Positions 32,801 to 44,461 of a stretch of DNA of 64,000 nt are shown piece by piece (the stretch's first letter is position 1; every line of letters begins with the position of its first letter). The position numbers and the translations under genes were made by a program. Under the pieces are notes generated by a model that was given only the letters and a program-made list of their open reading frames with translations, did no database searches and was not told the origin of the DNA. The stretch is from Pleodorina starrii (taxonomy: Eukaryota > Chlorophyta > Chlorophyceae > Chlamydomonadales > Volvocaceae): positions 4,080,001 through 4,144,000 of the forward strand of contig BRXU01000006.1 in assembly GCA_030267565.1 (NCBI GenBank), written 5' to 3'.

Positions 32801-35800
32801 GCGCCCTCCCGTGCCCGTGCACAGACCTTTACGGCGGCGGTTACGGCGGCGTTTGCGGCGGCGGTTACGGCGGTGGTTACGGCGGTGGCGGTGGTCCGGC
32901 GCTGCTTGACGAGGCGGTGTGCGTGTGGGCGGTGGACGGGCTGTCTGCGGTGGTGCTGTCGGGGATGATGCCGCGCGGCGCCGTGTCCTCGTCAAAGACC
33001 GCCGCGTCGCCCAAGGTACGGACGGGAACGATGGGATGGGCGGTGGGATGGCGGTCCGGGCCCATACTTGACGGGACCCCGGCGGTTGTCCGTTTTAGTC
33101 ATTAACGGCAGTGATTACCGGCAACCCTCAACCTCAACCTTCCGATCTGCCCCTTTATTTCATACCATTTCATTTTCTGCGCCTGTCCGCACCCACACTG
33201 CCCCGCACCCCGTTGCTCCCCGCTGCTAATGGAGCATATACTCCCTAACCCCCCGCTGCCCGCTCGATGCCCGCCCGCTGTCCCCTCACCCCGGCTGCCT
33301 CAGGCTGTGCTGTGGGGCCTGGAGCACCGCAGCGTGGCCTGGCTGCAGCCCGGCAAGCTGCTGCCGTCCGTGGCTGCGGCGCTGCGGCCCGCCGACTACG
33401 CCATCTCCGCCACCGTCACCTACCCGGGGGGCATGCCGCTGCTGCGGACCGCCGACTCGTGCGTGGGCATGCAGGTGCGGCAGCAGCGGAGCAACCGCCT
33501 TCCGATAGGAGGAAGGCGGGGGTGGCGCTTGGGGAGGGGGATGGGGTAATAAGAACGGCCCGGGGCGAGGGGAACGCAACGCAGTTGGGAGGGGGTGGGG
33601 AGCCGCAGCGAGGGGGACCGAGGCGAGGCTGGGGGAGCCGACGTGGGGCCTGGGCAGTGGCGGCGGTGGTGGTGGTGGTGGTGGTGGTGGTGGTGGTGGT
33701 GGTGGTGCCCTCTGCCTCTGTTTCCCGAGCGCCGCCACACTTCGCCTCCTCGTCCTTCTCCTCTCTTTCCTCATCCTCCGCCGCTGCCGACTTCTCATGT
33801 ATTATTTCCGTCCCCCGGCGGCGGTGTCTTTCGCCTTTCGCACACTCGCAGGGCGCTTACGCCGAAGTCAGGAGCTATCAGGTGGGTACACACAGTACAA
33901 CAAGTACGGGCGGTACGAGCCCGTAGAAATCGAGAAGCCACAGGAGTAGCCACGCCCACGCCGGCACAAGCACCCTCACCGCATTCGATCTCCCTCCAGC
34001 ACAAAAACCAGTTCCATTGGCGGCACTCTCTCCGCTGGGTCCCAAAAGAATCACCGGTTGGCGCACACCGCACCTGACACTGCCCACTGCTGCTGCGGCC
34101 GAAAGGAGCCCGGCATTGCTTACTCGGTCTGCCTGTCTGTTTCTCTATCCCTCCCTCTCTCCCGCCCCCCGCCCAGATCGCGCCCACCGCCACCACCACC
34201 CCCGGCGGCTCGGGCCACACCGCCACCTTCCTCCGCGTCGCCTCCGTGGCGCGCCAGGCAATGACGGGCAGCCCCGAAACCATCTCAAACATGCTCGTAC
34301 ACCCCGCTGCTGACGTGGCCCTGCTGCGCGACCGCACCGGCGGCGTCGCGCTCTGGTCGCTGTCGCCGCTCTGCGAGCTGCCGCTGTGCGTCGCGCCGGC
34401 GTCGGCGTCGGCGAGGCGAGTGCTGCTGGCGTCGGCGGGGCAGCTGGCGGCGGTGGCGTGGCTGTCGGTCTGCAGCAGCGCGCCGTCATACGGCGGCGCC
34501 GCCGGAGGCGGCGGCGATTTTCTGCTGGCGTATGCGGCCTGCATCCACGGCGGGCTGCTGCTGGTGTACGCCGTATCGCTGCCGTGTACGGCAGCGGCGG
34601 CGGCGGGGGCTGCCGTACCGAGCGCCGCGGACTGGGGCGCGACGTTCATGGCGGAGGTACTGCGGCTTGAGCTGCCGCCCGGTGTCGGCGGCGTGCGGGC
34701 GCTGCACGAGGTGTCGTACGATGGCGGCACCGCCGCTGGGCCGGACGCGACGTCGACGCTCGTGGCGCTAGCCAGCCGCGCGCCGACGGCGAGGCCGGAC
34801 CTGACGGCGGTGCCGCCGCCGGCCGCCGCTGCCAGGTCAGGCTCCGTAAGCGGCGCCGCCGCTGCGGCAGCGCCGCCGGCGACCTCCTTTGACCAGGGTC
34901 AAATCCTCGGATCCGGATCCTGTCGGCAGTTGCAGCAGCAGCCCCAACAGCAGGAAGTGTGGGTGACGTGGCGGTTGGCTGTACGACAGCCGTGCCCGAA
35001 CACGGGGCTAAGAGCTTTGGAGCTGGTTTCGGTGCATGTGGACGAGCTGGCGGCCGCGATGGCGGCAGCCCCGACCCACGGGTCGGCTTGCGCGGCGGAG
35101 GGACCGGAGGCGGCGGCGGGCGCCGCCGCCACCCGTCGTCAGTCGTCAGAGGGAGAGGGCAGCCTTCGCGCGACGACGACAGCGACGATGACGACGATGA
35201 CGGCGCCGGGCCTCGCGCCGCGAACCGCCTCCCTCGTATCCTGTTCCTGTACCTCCCTGCCTTCACCCGTCGACTCGGACATCGCCTCCGCCAGAAGCGG
35301 CAGTAGCGACGGCGCCGCCAGCAGCAGCAGCGGTAGCGGCAGCAGCAGTAGCAGTAGAGGCAGCAGCAGGGCCCATGTGCCGTGCCTCATGTCTGGCACA
35401 TGCGACGGACAAGTGCAGTTCTGGAGGCCAGCGGCAGCGCCGCCTCCTGACGGCGGCGGCGGCCTGGAGCTCGTACAGAGCCTGCAGTGCGGCCTCCGCC
35501 GGCGCTCGAGTAGCAGCAGCGGCGGAGGCGGCGGCGGCGGCGGCGGCATGGTGATCGCCGTGGCGTTGGATGAGATGTCCGGCTACGCCGCCGCCGCCAC
35601 GACGGGCGGCGACGGCGAGGAGGAGGCGCTGTACATCTGGCGCCTGCGCGAGGACGCCGCCGACGTCGGCGCCGCCGGCGCCGCCGCGGCGTCGTACGGC
35701 AAGTACGAGCTTGAGGACGTGGTGGCGGTGAGCGACACCGTCAGCGCGCTGTCTTGGCTGGCGGCGGCGGGCCTCAGCGCCTGTCTGGCTGTGGGCTTTG

Positions 35801-38800
35801 CGTCGGGCAGCGTGAGTCTGCTGGTGCGCGACCGCGGCGGCGGCTGGGAGCAGGTGGCGTCGTACAGCGGCGCTGCGGCGGTGGCGGCGTTCGGCTCGCC
35901 GCGCGGCGGCGCGGTGGCGGTGGCGGCAGGTGCGCGCACGCGCGGTCGCCGGCGGCCGCGCGACCGCTTGAGGGGTTGATGGGTAAAATATGCGAAGCGC
36001 GGCGGAGGGACCGCGGCGACTTGGGTGGGATGGGTCCTGGATGTCGCCTGTTTCGTGGGCAGTGCTGTTGAGTCCTCGGGGGGCTTGGGAATCCGTGCCG
36101 GGGAACCCCAAGCTCAAGACCTTATGACGTACGTGTATCTGACGTGCCCCCCGTGTGTGTATGTGTGTGTATTCATATCAGTTCATGCGCCCACTTACTC
36201 ACTCGTCTCGTGCCTGGGCGCAAGCGGCCGGGCCGGGCTCGGGCGTGCGCCCGCCAATCACCAGCCAGCGTCCATCTCGTCCCAACCGCCAACTAACCGC
36301 CAACCGCCTAAACCGCCGGCAGGCAACCACCTGCTGTGCTTCTCCAACGCGCTCGACTGCCGCGACCCGAACCAGCGTCCCGAGCCCACCATCGCCGCCG
36401 TCGCCGCTGATGCCGCCGGCCCGCTGCCGCCGTACCATCCGGGTGCCGTACACGCGCTCGTGGCCAAAGGTAAGCTCGCGGCGGCCTGCCACGTCCTGCG
36501 CCGCCTTCTAGATTGGCTGCGCGACTCAGCCGCCGGCGGTGGCGGCGGCGCCGCCGCCGCAGCCGCCGCGGCGCCGGATGGCGCCGAGGCGGCGGACGGT
36601 CAGGGCGAGAAGCGACCCGTGGGTCGGTCGGCGGCGCGGCAGCCGCTCGTCATTGGGCTGCCGGAGCTCCTGCGCGAGGGTCTGGTGGCGTCGCGCGGCT
36701 TGGCGGCGTTCCAGCAGGTGCTGGCGGCGCCGGTGCTGGCGGCGCCGGTGCTAGCGGCTCCGCCGCCGGCGGCGACGGCGCCTGGCGGCGACGCGGGCAC
36801 CGCCGCGGCAAGCGTCAGCGGCGGCGCGGCGTCACGCGCCGCCTCGGGCGCGCTGGCGTACGGCACCTCGGCGCGCGGCGCTGCCATTGGCAGCAAAGTC
36901 GACGACCCCTCGGCACCGCTGCGGCCGGGTCTATTGGGGGGCGGCGGCGGCGCGGCGATCGTCAGCGCAAGCCGTTCTGAGGTGCCGGGTGGATTGCTGT
37001 CGTCGTACGGCGCGACAGCGCCGCCAACGGCGGCGGCGGTACGGCCGGTGCCTGCGGCGCCGTTGGGTGGCGCTGGCCTCGACACCGGCGTCCTCGACAT
37101 GTCTGCCTTTGGCGACTTTGGTGGCGGCGTCGGCTTTGCGTCACCGGCACCGCCGAAGGGGCCCCCGGCTGCACCCCATGACACCGGCCTACTTGACATG
37201 TCCGCATTCGGCGAGTTCGGTACGGCAGGCGCGACGACGGTGCCGCCGCGGCCGGAATCGCCGCCGCGCCGCTCGGCGATGGAGACTGGCACGCTGGGCA
37301 TGTCGGCATTCGATGGTTTCGGGGCCGTTACCGCGCCCGAGCCGCCTCTGGCGGCGGCGGCGCCGCCGTCGTCACCGCAGCCCCAAGGACCGCAGACGCA
37401 TCGCGTCTCCGCCTCCCAATCCGCCCTACACACCGGCACGCTCGACATGTCGGCTTTCGGCGATTTCGGCCCCGGCCTTGGTGGCGGCGGCGGCGGCGGC
37501 CGTGGCGGCAGCGGCAGCGGCGGCGGCGCGCCGGACCCGGTGCTGCCGCTTCCGCCGCCGGTGCTGTCGCCGGCGTCGTCGCTGGGCCGGCGCAAGTCCT
37601 CCTCGCCGCAAACCGCCGCGCTGCTCGCCGCGGCGGCGGCGCCGCCGCCGGGCCAGCCCAAGCCCCCACCGCCCACGCCCCAATCCGCCCTGCACACCGG
37701 CATGCTCGACATGTCTGCGTTCGACGACTTTTGCCTCGGCGGCGGCGCCCGCGGCGGCAGCGGCAGCGGCGGCGGCGCGCCGGACCCGGTCGTCCTGCCC
37801 ATGCCGCCGTCGCCGTCGCCGTCGCGCTCCTCCAAGACCTCCTCGCCGCTGTCTGCCGCCTTCCCTTCACCGCCGCCCAAGTCCTCCTCGCCCCGTTCCT
37901 CCCAGACGACCGCGCTAAATCAGACCAGAGGGCCTTCCCCCCTATCCGCCTTATACACCGGCGTGCTAGATCTCTCTAGCCTAGGTGGCTTCGGCGGCGG
38001 CGCCGCCGTCGCCGCCCACGACACAGCGCCGCCGCCGCCGCCGCCACCGGCGGCTCAGAGCGCCGCCGCCGCCGTCTCGTCACCCCAATCCGCCCTACAC
38101 ACCGGCATGCTTGACATGTCCGCGTTCGGCGATTTCACTGGCGGAGGCGGAACCGGGTACACGCCGCCGCCGCCGCCGCCACCACCCCCGCCGCCGCCGC
38201 CGGCGCCGCCGCCATTACCGCAGCAAGGCTCAGATCCGATGCTGTCCGGGATGCTCGATCTGTCGGCCTTTGGCGGCTTCTTGGATTTCATGGGGCAGCC
38301 CCACTCACGGGACGGAGCCGCTGTCGCCGCCGACCACGATGACCCACGGGTCGGTAGCCAAGATGCTACCCCGCCCGCCGCCGCCACGTCATCTGCCCTT
38401 GGAGACGCGCCGCCGCCGTCGCGGGCCGCCGTCACGACGGCGTTCGCGTATCCGCCGCCGCCGCTGCGCTCCGTCCTAGAAGCTGGCGCCGGGCCGAGCC
38501 TTCTCGGCGGCGGCCCGGCGGCAGCAGCGGCGGCGGCGCTGACGTCGACGGCGTCGGGAGCCGCCGCGGGTTCGACCGGACCCGCCGCCGCCCCCTCAAA
38601 CCGTACGGCAAGCTCCTCGCTGCTCTTCACGCCCGTGGGCACGCTGCCGCTCTCCCAGGCGGCGTCGCAGGACCATACCGGCACCGCCGCTGCCTCCGCC
38701 TCCGCCAGCGGCGACGCTGCCGCCGGCGGCGGCGACAACGACGGCGCCGCCGCCGGGGCTTTGGTCGTATTTCCCAGGGTTCCGGAGCCCGCGACGCCGC

Positions 38801-40724
38801 CGGATCCCTCCCTTCCAGAGCTCCTCCTGGCGCCGGCGGAGGTGGTGGAGCTGCACAGGCTGCTAGGACAGAACCCGCCATCGCAGTCGCCGTACACTGA
38901 CGGCGGCGCGGACGCGCCGCCACCGCCGCCGCCAGGCGATGAAGGCGGCGGCGGAGCCGCCGCCGCCGCCGCTGACGTCAGCGCCGACGTCACCGACGCG
39001 GTGGCCTCGCTGACGGCGCTGGGCCTTACGCCGGCCGACGGCGCGGAGCTCTGCCGTCTGGCGGCGGCGCTGAGCCGCAGATCGGTGGACCAGCCGCAGT
39101 CTTCGGGTTTCGGCGGCGGCGGCGGCGGCGGCGGTACGACGGATGTGACGGTGGGGCTGGACTACCCGGCGCGCGTGTTCCTGGTTCAGGCGCGCTTGGC
39201 GGCGGCGGGCGCCGTCGCGGTGCTGGCGGCTGAGGGAGGTCAGGACGACGGCGCGTTCGCGGCGGCCGTCAGCAAGCTCTTCCGGTGCGTTACTCTCTTG
39301 GCTGCTGCCGATGTCGTGTGGCTGTAGAGTGCGGCTGTAGTGTACCGGGTGTTGGGTGTGGCTGTAGAGTGCGGCTGCAGCAAGTGCTGGTACCTGGGTC
39401 GCGAAAGGGGGGACGAGTACACACGAGCAGGAGGCAAAGGCGGACGGGTCGAGACGAAGGGAGGGCGAGGGCGTCCTGCGGCATGCAGTGCTGTTCTCAG
39501 GGATGAACTCAAAAGGGGGATCGCGAAGGTAGGTCGCACCTGGGTCCCCTTCTTCCCCGGCCTCCTCCCTGGAGCATCCTGTCTCCGCGCCTCCCGCATC
39601 CAGAAGCTCCGAAGCTCCGAAACTGATGAGCCCAAACCCCAAAACCAAGAGGCTGACCCTCCACACGCGATCCCCCGTAATAATCCCAATCCCGGGAAGT
39701 CTCGTCTCCGCTCACCTCGCCCCCACACCACATCGCGCCGCCTTGCAGCCCCGTCTCCGTGTCCCGGGCCGCCCCGCCGACCCCCTCCACGGCGTTTGAG
39801 GCCCAAGGGACCAGTCGATGGGCGGATGACTCCCCCGGACCCTCCACACTTGCCGGCGCCGCCGCCGCCGGCGGCGGTGGCGGCGCCGCCGGCGGCGCCG
39901 CCGCCAGGCCGCCGCCGCCGCACGGCGGGTCGTTCGCGTTCGCGTCGCGCGCGGCAGGCAGTGCCGCCAAGCTCGCCAAGTCGTACGGACAGCTGCAGCA
40001 CGTGAGTACGGCAATAGTACGGCGGTTGCGGCGGGGTGGGGGGGTGGGGGTGCGGCGGAGCACCGCACGCGGGTTGCTACGCCGGGCGTGGTGGCTGTGC
40101 ATGGGCGCGCGAGCCCCGGTGTCTTTTGTTGTCCCCCGCCCTGCTTGAGCTGCGCTGTGCTTGAGCTGCGCTGTGCTTGAGCTGCGCTGTGCTTGAGCTG
40201 CGCTGCGGTGTGCTTGAGCTGCGCTGTGCTTGAGCTGCGGTATGGTGTGTGTGTACACGCTGTCTTGTTATGTGCCGGGAGTGCCGGGGGACGTGCGTGT
40301 CGTTTGCGGGGTCACATGAGCGAGCGATGTCACACACCTGTACAAATGGCGTCGCCACATGTCTCTCCCCCCTGTCCCTAACCGCGACATACGTGTTGCA
40401 ACGTTGCCTGCCGTGGTGCAACCGGGGGCGCAGATGGGCGGCGGACGCGCGGGCTTCCGCACGAATACCGGCGCCAGCGGTGCCGGCGGTGGCGGCGGCG
40501 GCGGCGGCGGCGGCGAGGTCACTCGTAGCCGCAGCGTGCTGAGCGTGATGAGCTTCCTGTCGTTCAGCTCGGTGCCAGAGTCGATGTACGGCAAGCGGCC
40601 GAGTGTGACGGGGCAGCTACCGGGCGACGAGACGGAAGGTGGGCGGGGGGGGGGCGGGCGCGTATGCGTTCGGTCACCGGCGGGATCAGGCAGGCGGTGT
40701 GTGTATGTGTGTATATGCATCTCC

Positions 40725-40769
<45 letters not shown>

Positions 40770-43334
40770 TTTGGTTGATGGTTCGTTCCTTCGGTCTCGC
40801 TTGTACCCCACCTTACGCCACCTGCCCTGTCTTGCCCTGTCTTGACCTCGCACCTCCTTCCCTGACCTGCCCTGAACCTGACCTGACCGACACCCGAACA
40901 ACCCCAACCAAAACCAAACCACCAAACCTGAACCCAACCTGAACCCAAACCCAACTCAACCCAACCCAACCCAACCCAACCCAAAACCAACCCAACCCAA
41001 CCCAACCCAAAACCAACCCAACCCAACCCAACCCAAAACCAACCCAACCCAACCCAACCCAAAACCAACCCAACCCAACCCGGAACCAACCCAAACTTCA
41101 ACCCAACCCAACCCCACCTCGCAGGCGGCAACTGGTGGCGGCTGTGCGGCCTGATGCCCGGACTGGACATGCGCAGCTGTCTGGCGGCCCTAGCCAGCGG
41201 CAGTCAGGCGGCGCTGATGGAGGTGGTGCTGCCGACCGTCCCATGGGTCGCTGCGGCGGACGAGGAGGCGTCGGCGGCGCCGGACGGCAGGCACGCGGCC
41301 ATGATGGGCGGCGGTGGTGGCGGCGGTGAGCGGATGGAGAGTCGAGGGTTTGAGGGTTGGAGGGTGGTGGCGGTGGGGAGGAGCGAGGGGGAGAGGGGCC
41401 GTGGGGGAGCGTTGTGTCCGCTGCCATCCGTGTGCCATCCACGCGTGCGATTCGTGTGGCTGCGGAGACCCTTCGGGGGTCCGCTGCTGCCACCTGGCGA
41501 TCTGCTGCCAACCCTTGATGTCCGGCGCCGATGCTGATGCCGCTGCCGCGGGTTGCCCGGATGCGCCGGATGCGCAGGTCCCGACCTGGGGGCCGGGCTA
41601 GGCGGCGGAGGCGGAGGCGGTCGGCCGCGGCCGTCGCTCTCCTGGCCGCTGCTTCGCAAGGTTGGCGCCGGCTTCTGGCTGGCCGACCCGCGGGTCGTTC
41701 GCGAGCAGGCGGAGGCGCTGGCCAAGGCGCAGTACGCGCGGCGCAAAGAGCCGTACGACTGCGCGCTGCTGTACTTGGCGCTCGGGCGGAAGGCGCTGCT
41801 GCTCAGCCTGTTCAGGTGAGAGGCTGAGAATGCGAAAAGAGAGGAAAGCGGGAAGAGTGGAAGAGAGAAATGCGAGAGGTAAATGAGGGGAGAGCGGGAG
41901 AGATGCGTCAAAATGGATAATTGGATTTGAGAGTGGGAGGGGGGAGAGGACGGGTGGGGTCGGGCCGGCGCGAACAGCGCGTTTGGGTGAGAATGAAGGA
42001 AAGACGGGTCTGTTCAAATTGCTTCGTAGAGATCGAATGCTCCGTTCCCCCTTTCTTCCGCTTCCTGGCTCGCAGGCAGGCTAGCAACCTGAAGATCGCC
42101 GACTTTCTGCTGCGCGACTTCAATCAACTGGAGCCGCGAAGGTCGGCAGCCAAGAACGCGTTTGCGCTGCTGGGCCAGCACAGGTGGGTGAGGGCGACCC
42201 GCGGGTCGGTGGGTTGATGGGTTTTCCTTATTCCGGACTCCGGAAAACTTCGGCACCATGGGTCGATGGGCCCATGGGTCGGTAGGCCCGCGGGTCGATG
42301 GGCCTGTGGATTGGTCTCTCAACCGCCCCATTGCCCATCCGTCGTCTCTTCCATGTCTGGCCATGTATCTGAACCCACCTCCCTTCCGTCCCCACTGCCG
42401 CCAAAAGGTACGAGCTGGCCGCGGCCTTCTTCATCCTGGCTGGACAGCCGTACGACGCCGTCAGCGTGCTCGTACGGGAGCGCCGCGACCCCCAGCTGGC
42501 GCTGCTGGTGGCCCGACTGCTGGACCCGCCACCACCGCCGGGGGCCGGGGCCGGAGCTGGGGGCGCAGCAGCACCCGGCGGGCCCCTGGCAAGGAAGCTC
42601 ATTGAGCAGGTGGGTTGGGATGTGTGCGTGTGTGTGTGTGTGCGTGTGTGTATATGTGTGTAGGTTGCGGCGTGTTGCTCCCCCGGAGGAGAAGCCGCTC
42701 TGCTACGGTAGGTGTTACGCGCGGCAATCCCGCGCCCGCTGCAATGCCGAACCCGTGCCGTACTTGTTGCGATGCCGTACAGGAGCTGATGCCGCTGGCG
42801 CGTGCCTCCGGCGACCCCTGCGCCGTCGCCACCCTGGAAGTACTGGCCGGCGAGCCCGTACGGGCCGTACTGCAGCTCATCGAATCCCGCAGCGGCGGCG
42901 GCGACGCCGCCACCGCCGCTGCCGCCAGCTCTGGCCCCGGCAGCGGCAGCGGCGCGCCGCTGCCGCCGCCACTGGCGTTGGACGCCGCAGCGCTCGACTA
43001 CTGCCTTCGAATCGGCGTGCAGTACCTGTCCGGCAAAGCCGTACCGTTGTCGACGTGTCGTGCGCTGCGGCGGCTGGCGCTCCGTACGAGTCGCGCGCTA
43101 GAGGCCGCTGGCCTGGCGGCGGCGGCGCTGGAGGCGCTGCTGGTGGCGGCGGCGCTGCGGCCCGATAACGTCGGCGGTGGCGGCAAGGCGTCGGCGGCGG
43201 CGTCGGAGCTGCAACTACCGCCGGCGCTAAGGCGGCGCTACAGCCGCCTTATCGCGTCGTGTCTCAGCTTCGGAATGTGCGAGGTACAACAAAGGCTGCA
43301 GCATCACCAGCAGCAGCAGCGGCAGGCTGAAGAT

Positions 43335-43367
<33 letters not shown>

Positions 43368-44387
43368 TGCGCCGCCGGTGCGGCGGTGGCGGCAACGCCG
43401 GCGTGGCAGCGGGAAGCGCTGGCGGCGCTGGTGGCGGCGGGTGCCGTGCTCGGCCTTCCCGTGGACGATCTTGCCGTACTGCGGCTGCTCGGCCGGCACA
43501 TCAACGCCCTGAAGCGTGTACGGCAACAGCCTCTGGTGCCGCCGGACCTGTTGATGGCGCGGCCGCGGCCGCCACCGAACCTTGGGTCGCCGCCGCCGGC
43601 AGCGGCGGCGTCCGCCTCCACGTCGGACAGTGGCGTCAGCCGGGGTGCAGCGGCGGCGGCGGCGGCGCCTCCGCCACCTCATCCGCAGGCCAGCGCGACA
43701 ACGCCATCGGCCCCGCACAGCTCGCAGCCACACGCTCACCCGTTTCCGCCGACGGCGCCAGCGTCGCAGCAGCGGCTGCCGCCGCCGCGGCCGGGGACGG
43801 CCGCGGCGGGCGGCTTTCCGTCGCCGCCGCTGCCGCCGCCGCGCGCCGGCAGCGGCGGCGGCTCCTTCCAAGCCGCCCTCGCCGCGCCCGACGCAGGCGT
43901 CATGACGCGCGGCGGCAGCATCCACGGCGCCGCCGCCGCCAGCTTCGACCGGATGTCGCCGGACTCGTCCGGGGGCACTTTGGCCGGCCTGGCCATCCCG
44001 CTGGTGCAGGGCGGGCTGGAGGGACCCACGGGTCGGCAGGACAGCTTCGGCCGGGCGTCGCAGCTGTCGGCGGCGGTGGGGGCGGGGCCACTGCCGCCGC
44101 ACTCGCTGCCGTCTCACTCGGGGCGGAACCTGTCTTCGCCGCCGAGTCCGATGTCGTACACCAGTACCTCGGGCGCGTCAGACGGCGGGAGACGGGGGGA
44201 GGGCGGTGAGTCAAAAACGTTTGAGGGAGTCTGGTTTTTAGGGTTTTTCGACGCGCCCGTTGCGCGCCCTGCCACCGCCTTGTGCGCCTCTTCCCCCTCT
44301 TGCCACGCCCCTGGCTGTGACCCTGACCCTGACCCCGAACCCGAACCCGAACCCGAACCCGAACCCGAACCCGACCCCGAACCCGAA

Positions 44388-44428
<41 letters not shown>

Positions 44429-44429
44429 T

Positions 44430-44461
<32 letters not shown>

